Source of the DNA: JBHEKP01 sp041859375
Lineage (GTDB): Bacteria > Hydrogenedentota > Hydrogenedentia > Hydrogenedentales > CAITNO01
Direction: 5' to 3'
DNA length: 21,422 bases
Assembly: GCA_041859375.1 (NCBI GenBank)
Contig: JBHEKP010000070.1
Location: 1 to 21,422 of the forward strand
The notes under the pieces were generated by a model that saw only the letters and a list, made by a program, of their open reading frames with translations, had not been told where the DNA came from and searched no databases. The translations under genes were made by a program, and so were the position numbers. This document shows positions 15,383-21,422 of the stretch, in pieces (the stretch's first letter is position 1; each line of letters starts with the position of its first letter).

Positions 15383-15419
15383 TTTTGTGCCGGCCTAAAT
15401 CCGGCCCGGCAACACAAAA
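15383..15419. repeat. Imperfect hairpin in the AT-rich region upstream of the ftsK-like gene
   Basis: TTTTGTGCCGG (15383-15393) can pair with CCGG plus CACAAAA (15406-15419), with a small bulge. The rest of 15301-15485 is AT-rich, with repeated GCCAAAT/GGCAAAT-like words and no ORF that I trust. Confidence 0.3.
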
Positions 15420-15485
15420 ACCACTCAAATATCGCCATATATCGGCAAATATGCCAAATTTTGCCATTTTGCCCACAATATTTTG

Positions 15486-15514
15486 TTGCAAAATTCCTAA
15501 TCTTCTGCTAGTAT
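15486..15514 (+). promoter_or_regulatory. Strong putative sigma-70 promoter of the ftsK-like operon
   Basis: TTGCAA (15486-15491) and TAGTAT (15509-15514) are 17 bases apart, with TGC extending the -10. The leader to the GTG at 15561 is about 40 bases. Confidence 0.6.
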
Positions 15515-15560
15515 GACCTCAATATATTGGGGTATTTCTCCCCGTTAGGGAGTGTGCGCT

Positions 15561-18311
15561 GTGGGTAAAATCGGTATTTGCAGCACAGAGTGGAAATGCG
15601 TGGCACTGGGGGTTTGCACACTTGGCCTGACCATCTTCCTGTTTTTGGTCCTTTTCACGGACGGCTTTGTGGCGGATGGCCAGCCTGGACGCCCCCTGGA
15701 CGGCATGACGGAAATTCCCAACCTTTTCGGCCCTCCGGGCGCGGTGGTGGCCGGGGCGCTCGCCTTCCTGTTTGGCGACGCGTCGCATGTGCTGTACGCG
15801 GTGACCTTCCTGTGGACGCTGATGCTGTTCAGCCAGATGCGGGTGGACCGGCTGCTCCGGCGCGTGACGGGGATGCTTGTGCTTGCGGGGGCGGCGGGGG
15901 CGCTGTTGCAGTTGAACCTTTCTTCCGGCGGGTCCAACCCGCAGGCGGGCGGCGCGTTCGGCGCCTTTTTGTCGGACGGCCTGCTGCTGCCCCGCTTCGG
16001 CTGGACGGCGGCCAACGTGCTCGGCCTGTTTATCGCGCTCATCGGCCTGCTGCTGGCCACGGACCTGATGTTCTTCCAGATAGTCTGGCACGGCCGCCAC
16101 GCGATGGCGGCGGTGACACGCGCCGTGGTGGGGGTTGCGGCGGCGTGCGTGGGCATGTCGGGCGGCTACCGCAGCTGGCGCACCCAGCGCCGCATAAGGC
16201 GCGCCCAGGCGCGGGTGGCCCCCCGCCCCTCCGAGGAGTTCCCCCTGGACGAGCCGCCCGAGGTGGAGCCCACCGACGTGCTTCCGAAATTCCCGCCCCT
16301 TGCGGCCCCCGCCGCGGCGCGCCCGGCGGTGGCGGTGGAGCCGCCCCGGATACACCTGCCCGAGCCGCTGTTCCAAGACGAGGACGAGGTGCTGCCCGTG
16401 CCGCCGCGCCAGCCCGCCAAGGGCCGCGCGCCCGCCGCGCCGAGGCCCGCGGCGCGTCCGCTGCCGCTGCTGAGCGACGCCAAGCCGTCCCCCTTTGACG
16501 ACACCCTTGCGGGGATTGAGGCGGCCCCGCCGGTCCCGGCGGTTCCCGCCGCCGTCTTTGCGGGGGAGGCGGAGGATGATCTTTTCGGGTGCAGCCCCTT
16601 CGAGGAGGAGGCGCGGAAGAGCGCGGAGCTGCTGCGTGACGCGGCGGACCGCGGGGACGCGCCGCATGTGAGGCCGGAGCCGGCCCCCGCCGCACCGGAA
16701 CTTCCGGTGTTTCCCGCGGGCCGCAAGGCCGCGCCCGCCGTGTCGGACGTTTCCTCGCAGGAGGCGGCCCGTGCGGTGCGTCCGGCCCCCCGCCCCCGGC
16801 GCAAGACGCTGACCCCGGACGAGGTTCCGGACGATTATGTGTACCCGAAGAAATACGCCAAGCCGCCGCTGGACCTGTTTGAGCGCGCCGTGCCCAGGAT
16901 GATCCCGAACCTGCGGGAGAAGCTGGGGCGCATGAGCCAGCGGCTGGAGGAGACGTTGCGCACCTTCGGCATCGAGGCGCACGTGACGGACGTGACGCGG
17001 GGGCCGACGGTGACGCGCTTCGAGCTGGAGCCCGCGCCGGGCATCAAGGTGAGCCGGTTTCTGGCGCTGACGGACGACATCGCGCTGGCGCTGGAGGCGC
17101 GGGGCGTGCGCGTGGAGGCGCCCATACCCGGCAGGGCGCGGGTGGGCATCGAGGTGTCCAACGAGGAGCGCGACCCGGTGATGATCCGGGAGCTGCTTGA
17201 GCACCCGCATTTCGGCAAGGGCCACAACGGGCGGCTGAACCTTGCGCTGGGCAAGGGCATCAGCGGCGAGGTGTGCATCGCGGACCTGGCGCGGATGCCG
17301 CACCTGCTGGTGGCGGGCGCGACGGGCGCGGGCAAGACGGTGTGCGTGAAGTCGCTGCTGGCGAGCCTGCTGCTCCAGCACACGCCGGACGAACTCCAGC
17401 TGATGCTGATTGATCCGAAGATGGTGGAGCTGTCCATATTCAACGACATTCCGCACCTGATCACGCCGGTGGTGACGGACGCGAAAAAGGCGGCCACGGC
17501 GCTGACCTGGCTGATCAACGAGATGGAGGAGCGCTACCAGCTCTTCGCGGACCTGCGGGTGCGCAACATCGAGATTTACAACGAGAGCGTGGAAAACGGC
17601 TCCATCGAGATGATAGACGGCGAGGGGCAGTCGCTGAGCGTGGTGCGGCGGCTCCCGTACATCGTGTGCATCATCGACGAGCTGGCGGACCTGATGATGC
17701 TGGCCCGGGCCGAGGTGGAGGACGCCATCGCCCGGCTGGCCCAGCTTGCGCGGGCCGTGGGCATCCACCTGATCATCGCCACGCAGCGCCCGTCGGTGGA
17801 CGTGCTGACGGGTGTGATCAAGGCGAATTTCCCGGCGCGCATCTCCTTCCAGGTGTCCTCGCGGGTGGATTCGCGGTGCATCCTGGACGAGATCGGCGCG
17901 GAGCGGCTGGTGGGCCAGGGCGACATGCTCTACCTGCCGGCGGGCCAGAGCAAGCCGGACCGCATCCAGGGCGCCTTTGTGAGCGACGAGGAGATGGCCG
18001 CGCTGATCGCCTACTTGAAACGGCAGGCCCCGCCGCAGTATCGTGACGAAATAGAGAACTTCGGCAAGAGCAAGGACTCGCTGGCGGAGCTTGCGGAGGA
18101 GGATGATCCCCTGTTCGAGGACGCGGTGCGCGTGGTGCTTGAAACGGGGCAGGCCTCGATATCAATGGTGCAACGGCGGCTTCGTGTGGGGTATACTAGG
18201 GCCGCCAGGCTGATCGACATGATGGAGTTGCGGGGCATTGTGGGCCCCCACACCGGCAGCAAGGCGCGGGAAATTCTGGTTGATCCAGGGCCAAGGGACG
18301 ACGTGGCGTGA
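15561..18311 (+). CDS. ftsK: FtsK/SpoIIIE-family DNA translocase
   Basis: A 916-residue septal DNA pump. About four transmembrane helices occupy residues 10-200, followed by a Pro/Ala-rich acidic linker (about 215-420), the RecA-like motor (about 430-830) and a winged-helix gamma domain (about 850-905). Walker A is GATGAGKT (586-593), Walker B IIDELAD (Asp706, Glu707), and ATQRPSVDVLTG and SSRVDSRCILDE are family hallmarks. The gamma domain VQRRLRVGYTRAARLIDMME is the part that reads KOPS-type polar sites in other bacteria. The start is GTG at 15561 because AGGGAG (15547-15552) is eight bases upstream; the GTG at 15552 would overlap it. FtsK moves DNA at the septum and activates dif recombination; no XerCD or dif was identified. 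The stop overlaps the RodZ-like gene (GTGA). Confidence 0.95.
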   Translation: MGKIGICSTEWKCVALGVCTLGLTIFLFLVLFTDGFVADGQPGRPLDGMTEIPNLFGPPGAVVAGALAFLFGDASHVLYAVTFLWTLMLFSQMRVDRLLRRVTGMLVLAGAAGALLQLNLSSGGSNPQAGGAFGAFLSDGLLLPRFGWTAANVLGLFIALIGLLLATDLMFFQIVWHGRHAMAAVTRAVVGVAAACVGMSGGYRSWRTQRRIRRAQARVAPRPSEEFPLDEPPEVEPTDVLPKFPPLAAPAAARPAVAVEPPRIHLPEPLFQDEDEVLPVPPRQPAKGRAPAAPRPAARPLPLLSDAKPSPFDDTLAGIEAAPPVPAVPAAVFAGEAEDDLFGCSPFEEEARKSAELLRDAADRGDAPHVRPEPAPAAPELPVFPAGRKAAPAVSDVSSQEAARAVRPAPRPRRKTLTPDEVPDDYVYPKKYAKPPLDLFERAVPRMIPNLREKLGRMSQRLEETLRTFGIEAHVTDVTRGPTVTRFELEPAPGIKVSRFLALTDDIALALEARGVRVEAPIPGRARVGIEVSNEERDPVMIRELLEHPHFGKGHNGRLNLALGKGISGEVCIADLARMPHLLVAGATGAGKTVCVKSLLASLLLQHTPDELQLMLIDPKMVELSIFNDIPHLITPVVTDAKKAATALTWLINEMEERYQLFADLRVRNIEIYNESVENGSIEMIDGEGQSLSVVRRLPYIVCIIDELADLMMLARAEVEDAIARLAQLARAVGIHLIIATQRPSVDVLTGVIKANFPARISFQVSSRVDSRCILDEIGAERLVGQGDMLYLPAGQSKPDRIQGAFVSDEEMAALIAYLKRQAPPQYRDEIENFGKSKDSLAELAEEDDPLFEDAVRVVLETGQASISMVQRRLRVGYTRAARLIDMMELRGIVGPHTGSKAREILVDPGPRDDVA

Positions 18312-18787
18312 AAGAGATGCGCTTTCCGGGCCAGACACTTCGCGAGAAGCGCGAAGGGATGGGCTGCACGCTTGAAGACGTGCACGCGCGCATCCATGTC
18401 CCCGTGGAGGCGCTGCGCGCGCTGGAGGAGGGCAGCCTCCAGTCCCTGACCGTGAAGGCCTACGCCGTGGGCTTTCTGCAAACCTACTGCCGCTTCCTTG
18501 AGCTCGCCCCCGAACCCTTCATCGACCAGTTCAACACGTGCCTGCGGCAGGGGCGCGGCCAGCGGACCTTCGCCTTTGTGAGCCGCAACGCGGGCGACGA
18601 CGGCATCGGCCCCCGGCCCCGCTGGCTGGACGACGCGATCACCTGGGGTACGGTCTGCGCGGTGATCCTTTTCGGCTGGCTCGGCTACACGATGGTGGTG
18701 CGCCCCATGGCCGACAACTGGAAGGGGCGCGTCGAGGCGGGCACGGTGGAGATCACGCCGCCCGCCCATTTCGAGGAAAAGCCCTGA
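18308..18787 (+). CDS. RodZ-like HTH membrane protein (short form)
   Basis: A 159-residue protein with a cytoplasmic HTH_25 domain (about 8-70): LREKREGMGCTLEDV, EALRALEEGSLQSLTVKAY and VGFLQTYCRFLEL match the RodZ pattern. A basic linker follows, then one transmembrane helix (about 111-131) and only 28 residues beyond it, so the C-terminal DUF4115 domain of full RodZ is missing. RodZ links MreB to the cell-wall elongation machinery; whether this short form does so is unknown. The start is GTG overlapping the ftsK stop by four bases (GTGA). An ATG three codons later (18317) is an alternative. Co-transcription with ftsK is expected. Confidence 0.82.
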   Translation: MKEMRFPGQTLREKREGMGCTLEDVHARIHVPVEALRALEEGSLQSLTVKAYAVGFLQTYCRFLELAPEPFIDQFNTCLRQGRGQRTFAFVSRNAGDDGIGPRPRWLDDAITWGTVCAVILFGWLGYTMVVRPMADNWKGRVEAGTVEITPPAHFEEKP

Positions 18788-18836
18788 GGCCTCCCCCCCG
18801 ACTTCGTTTCCCGTTGCCCTTTTCCCCTTTTTCCTC

Positions 18837-19709
18837 TCACGCCCCCGTGGCGTCGGCGAGAAATTCCGCCAGCACGGCGCGGAACCCCTCCTCCTGACCC
18901 TTTGCGATGGGCACGTGCTTTCCGCCCCGGAAGATGTGCAGCTTCTTTTTCTCCGAGGTGCAGCGGTTGAAGAGGTCCACCGTCTCCCCCGCCTTCAGGA
19001 TGTCCTCGCTGTCCCCGCCGAGCACGAGCATGGGCGCGGTGGCGTGGGCCATGCAGTCCAGCGGCCGCAGATCGCGCATGCCCACGCCGAGACGCCACTC
19101 GGCGAACAGCACAAAGGGAAAGGCCGGCCAGTGGGGTGCGTTCACGAAGTCGAGCCGGTCATACAGGGCGTGCTCCGCCGTGTCATAGCACGAGGCGAGC
19201 ACGGTGAAGTCGAATTTTTCGGGTTCGCGCAGGGCGAAGGCCACCGCCGCCGCGCCCAGTGAGAATCCGTGCGCCCCGGCTATGGCGTAGCGCTCGCGCA
19301 GGAACCGCATGCACGCGACAACATCGTGCCGCTCGGTGAGCCCCAGGAAGGTGGGCGCGTGGCCGCTCTTGCCGTGGCGGCGCAGATCGGCCAGCAGCAC
19401 GGAGTAGCCGAGATCGAGGTAGCACCTTGCGGTGTCCTCCATCTGCCGCCTGCTGGGGCCGATGCCGTGGAACAGGGCCACGGCGCGGCCGCCGCCCGCG
19501 TTGACGTGCCACGCGGAAATGGTCACGTTGTCCGCCGTCGTCAGTTCCACCGGCTCCACGGGGAAACCGGCGAATTCGGCGGGATCCTCAAAGGAGGCGC
19601 GCTCGGGCTTGAACAGGAGCATGTGCGCGCCCGCCCAGCCCGCGGCAAACCAGAGGAGCACCGCGAGGGCCGCAAGGCCCAGAAGCACGCGTTTGATGAT
19701 TTTTTTCAT
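18837..19709 (-). CDS. Membrane-anchored alpha/beta hydrolase
   Basis: A 290-residue serine hydrolase with an N-terminal signal anchor (about 7-29), so the catalytic domain is probably extracytoplasmic. The oxyanion region is LFHGIGPS (79-86), the nucleophile elbow GFSLG places Ser150, the acid is Asp233 in LGGDSED, and His265 in GGKHVPI completes the triad. This resembles the BEM46/YqkD-like family with esterase- or peptidase-type activity; the substrate is unknown. The ATG at 19709 is chosen because GGAGGGT lies at 19716-19722; the frame extends to 19733. It converges on the RodZ-like gene across a 49-base pyrimidine-rich gap without a hairpin. Confidence 0.88.
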   Translation of the reverse strand: MKKIIKRVLLGLAALAVLLWFAAGWAGAHMLLFKPERASFEDPAEFAGFPVEPVELTTADNVTISAWHVNAGGGRAVALFHGIGPSRRQMEDTARCYLDLGYSVLLADLRRHGKSGHAPTFLGLTERHDVVACMRFLRERYAIAGAHGFSLGAAAVAFALREPEKFDFTVLASCYDTAEHALYDRLDFVNAPHWPAFPFVLFAEWRLGVGMRDLRPLDCMAHATAPMLVLGGDSEDILKAGETVDLFNRCTSEKKKLHIFRGGKHVPIAKGQEEGFRAVLAEFLADATGA

Positions 19710-19740
19710 GAAAGCACCCTCCACCCGAAACAAGAGCCCG

Positions 19741-19762
19741 GCGCCGTCCCTCCGGACGGCGC
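19741..19762. promoter_or_regulatory. Perfect 9-bp hairpin in the divergent intergenic region
   Basis: GCGCCGTCC and GGACGGCGC are perfect arms around CTCC, ending two bases before the -35 of the nucleotidase promoter. No T-run follows on either side. It could be an operator for either divergent gene. Confidence 0.5.
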
Positions 19763-19763
19763 A

Positions 19764-19792
19764 TTGAATCTTAGACCCGTCCCGTTTATGCT
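19764..19792 (+). promoter_or_regulatory. Putative sigma-70 promoter of the 5'-nucleotidase-like gene
   Basis: TTGAAT (19764-19769) and TATGCT (19787-19792) are 17 bases apart. The predicted transcript begins near a second hairpin, CCCCGC/GCGGGG, at 19800-19816, upstream of the ribosome site AGGAAAGGA (19825-19833). Confidence 0.6.
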
Positions 19793-19839
19793 GGTTTCAC
19801 CCCGCCGGGCGCGGGGATGCCACCAGGAAAGGATTTCAC

Positions 19840-21261
19840 ATGCCGTCCCGCACCCCCGTTTCCCGCATGCTGCCCGCCGTCCTTGCCGTGCTGTGCGCGC
19901 TTTCGTGCGCGGCGGAACAGCGCACGCTGCTCATCCTGCACACCAACGATCTCCACGACCATCTGCGGCCGGGCTATGACGGCACGGGCGGCTTCGCCCA
20001 CCTGTCGGGCTATGCGGCCGCGCAGCGCCGGGACAGGACGGACGTGCTGCTGCTGGACGGGGGCGACGTGACGGAGAAGGGCGACCTTGCTGCGTTCAAA
20101 ACGCAGGGAACCCTTAGCTACGAGGCGATGGCAAGAATCGGCTACCAGGCGGTGGTGCCGGGCAACCATGACTTCAGCCACGGGCTGGAGGCGCTCCGGG
20201 GCCACGCGGCGCTCCTCGGCGGCACGGCGATGCTCTGCGCCAACCTGCGCGACAGGGAGGGCGGGGAGGTGTTTCCCGCCTCGAAGATATTCGAGGTGAA
20301 CGGGCTGCGCGCGGGCGTCATCGGCGTGACCACTGGCACCAACGACGCGCCCGTGTTCGCCTTCGCAAAAACCGTGGAGGCGGTCCGGGCGGAGGCGGCG
20401 CGTCTGCGGGGCGAATGCGACGTGCTCATCGTGCTGGCGCACCTGGGCGGCAGGGAGTGCCAGACGCTGGCGGAGGCCGCGCCGGAGGTGGACCTTTTTG
20501 TGGGCGGGCACACCCATGAGCTGCTGCGGGAACCGATCCGCACCCCGGGCGGCGCGGTCATCGTGCAGGCGGGCCAGTACGCGGAGCACGCGGGCCGGGT
20601 GGAGCTGACCGCCGACACGGAGCGGCGTGACGTGCGCGTGGTCAACGCCGAGGTGGTTCCCCTGGCGCACGACAAGGTGCCCTGCGACGGGTCCATGCTC
20701 GCCTGGCTGCGCGGCAGGGAGGCGGAAGTCTGCCCCGAGGCCGCCGAGGTGGTGGGCCGCAACGCCGAGGAAATCAGCGGCATACGGATGGCGTGGCTGG
20801 CGGCGGCGGCCCTGCGGGAGCACGGCGGGGCGGATCTTGCCTTCTGCCATCCCCGCCAGGTGATGCGCGGGTCCCTTCCCAAGGGCGAGGTGGACGCGAA
20901 CGCCCTCTTCCGCACCGGCGGGCAGCGGGGCAGCGAGCTGGTGCGCGCGCAACTGACCGGCGCGCAGGTGGTTGATTATTTCAAGGGGCTGCGCGAGGGG
21001 CGTCTGGGCGTCACGGCGCTGGCGGGCGCGGACCCGGACGCCCTTGAGTCGGCCCTGTCCCCCGGGAAGACCTACCAGGTGATCCTGCCCCGGCTGGAAT
21101 GGACCACGCGGCTGGCAAAGGTGCTGCGCGATGTGGCCGCGCCGGAGCCCTGCCCCTTCACCTTCCTGGACGCGGTGACGGCCTACACCAGGGGGATTAC
21201 CGCCGGGGGCCAGACCATTGACGCCCATGTGCGGACGCTCAGGGGCGGCGGGGAGGAATAG
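19840..21261 (+). CDS. Exported 5'-nucleotidase/UshA-like metallophosphatase
   Basis: A 473-residue protein with an N-terminal signal peptide (about 1-25). The catalytic calcineurin-like domain has all the dinuclear metal motifs: HTNDLHDH (Asp37, His39), LDGGD (Asp76), GNHDF (Asn109, His110), LAHLGG (His201) and GGHTH (His224, His226). The C-terminal nucleotide-binding domain (about 300-460) is recognisable by layout, for example ELVRAQLTGAQVVDYFKG. The NGGGIR and PF-N type substrate motifs of UshA are not evident; the equivalent stretch reads CHPRQVMRGSLPKGEV and RTGGQRGSEL. It probably hydrolyses a phosphate ester outside the cytoplasm, and nucleotide specificity is uncertain. It has its own promoter and a likely terminator. 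Confidence 0.88.
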   Translation: MPSRTPVSRMLPAVLAVLCALSCAAEQRTLLILHTNDLHDHLRPGYDGTGGFAHLSGYAAAQRRDRTDVLLLDGGDVTEKGDLAAFKTQGTLSYEAMARIGYQAVVPGNHDFSHGLEALRGHAALLGGTAMLCANLRDREGGEVFPASKIFEVNGLRAGVIGVTTGTNDAPVFAFAKTVEAVRAEAARLRGECDVLIVLAHLGGRECQTLAEAAPEVDLFVGGHTHELLREPIRTPGGAVIVQAGQYAEHAGRVELTADTERRDVRVVNAEVVPLAHDKVPCDGSMLAWLRGREAEVCPEAAEVVGRNAEEISGIRMAWLAAAALREHGGADLAFCHPRQVMRGSLPKGEVDANALFRTGGQRGSELVRAQLTGAQVVDYFKGLREGRLGVTALAGADPDALESALSPGKTYQVILPRLEWTTRLAKVLRDVAAPEPCPFTFLDAVTAYTRGITAGGQTIDAHVRTLRGGGEE

Positions 21262-21270
21262 CCCGCCCGG

Positions 21271-21305
21271 ACCGCCGTGCGCGTCTTGCCTGCGGGGCGG
21301 TTTTT
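21271..21305 (+). terminator. Putative intrinsic terminator of the 5'-nucleotidase-like gene
   Basis: ACCGCC (21271-21276) pairs with GGCGGT (21296-21301), with inner CGC/GCG pairing, and is followed by a T-run ending at 21305. It overlaps the promoter of the next gene. Confidence 0.45.
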
Positions 21306-21314
21306 CGCTACACT
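21286..21314 (+). promoter_or_regulatory. Putative sigma-70 promoter of the gene at the right edge
   Basis: TTGCCT (21286-21291) and TACACT (21309-21314) are 17 bases apart. A perfect hairpin GGGGGCG-CGTC-CGCCCCC lies in the leader at 21340-21357. Confidence 0.55.
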
Positions 21315-21369
21315 GTGCGTTCCCATTGGCGTAACCGGAGGGGGCGCGTCCGCCCCCAAACAGGCTGAA

Positions 21370-21422
21370 ATGTCGCACCCCGAACAGGAAGAGCCCCCCC
21401 TGCTGCCGGAACGGCACGCGGG
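21370..21422 (+). CDS. Start of an unidentified protein (truncated by window edge)
   Basis: An ATG at 21370 opens a frame to the window end, beginning MSHPEQEEPPLLPERHA. Too little is present to assign a family. The nearest Shine-Dalgarno-like GGAGG is at 21337-21341, 28 bases away. The leader hairpin between it and the ATG would bring them closer if folded. The preceding promoter supports a gene here. Confidence 0.5.
   Translation, partial: MSHPEQEEPPLLPERHA

Noticed and set aside
15519..17768. A 749-codon open frame antisense to ftsK; similar long frames opposite priA (3997-6084) and the phosphatase (1886-3883)
   Set aside because: All are low-complexity His/Arg-rich translations opposite genes with complete conserved motifs.
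18190..18200. TATACT promoter-like word near the 3' end of ftsK
   Set aside because: It is explained by the conserved gamma-domain residues VGYTRAA and has a weak -35; the GTGA overlap already explains expression of the downstream gene.
1..21422. CRISPR arrays, tRNA or rRNA genes, insertion sequences
   Set aside because: No regularly spaced repeats, cloverleaf structures, rRNA sequence or transposase frames were seen; direct repeats at 15063 and 15096 are only two copies and are better explained as DnaA-type sites.

Overview
The window is a high-GC bacterial chromosome segment with short intergenic gaps and genes on both strands. A secreted prepilin-type protein with an H-x-DG-like C-terminus, a partner-switching signalling operon, TAT- and Sec-type signal peptides and a membrane glycosyltransferase fused to TPRs suggest a Gram-negative bacterium of the PVC or Hydrogenedentota type. 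This placement is an inference from protein style and not a proven taxonomy.

Layout. 1-669 (-) is the N-terminal part of a secreted WD40-like beta-propeller protein that runs off the left edge. 670-1102 is gene-free and holds several REP-like inverted repeats. 1103-6378 (+) is a tightly overlapping four-gene run: an anti-sigma histidine-kinase-like ATPase, a STAS antagonist, a membrane SpoIIE-type phosphatase, then priA. 6391-7347 (-) is a prepilin-like protein whose promoter abuts an unusual inverted repeat. 7562-10171 (+) is a GT39/PMT-like membrane protein fused to eight TPRs. 10311-11207 (+) is an AT-rich orphan secreted protein. It is followed at 11208-11279 by a decayed fragment of a paralogue of the upstream TPR gene. 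11277-12128 (-) is a TAT-exported creatininase-family protein. 12342-14096 (+) is carA followed by a HAD phosphatase, and 14100-14921 (-) is a PIG-L/LmbE deacetylase.

14922-15560 is the largest special intergenic region. It is AT-rich, carries a cluster of DnaA-box-like nonamers on both sides of an AT-rich block, and contains the promoters of the two divergent flanking genes. It is a candidate replication origin or DnaA-binding regulatory locus. On its right, 15561-18787 (+) encodes an FtsK/SpoIIIE translocase overlapping a RodZ-like HTH membrane protein. 18837-19709 (-) is a membrane-anchored alpha/beta hydrolase. 19840-21261 (+) is an exported 5'-nucleotidase-like metallophosphatase, and a new gene begins at 21370.

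How the genes work together. The kinase, STAS and phosphatase genes form one signalling module that should control an unseen target by partner switching, with the phosphatase sensing an extracytoplasmic signal. priA is translationally coupled to it. priA, ftsK, the RodZ-like gene and the DnaA-box cluster give the window a replication and division flavour, but there is no dnaA or dnaN here. The promoters proposed fit a sigma-70-type consensus with 17-18 bp spacing.
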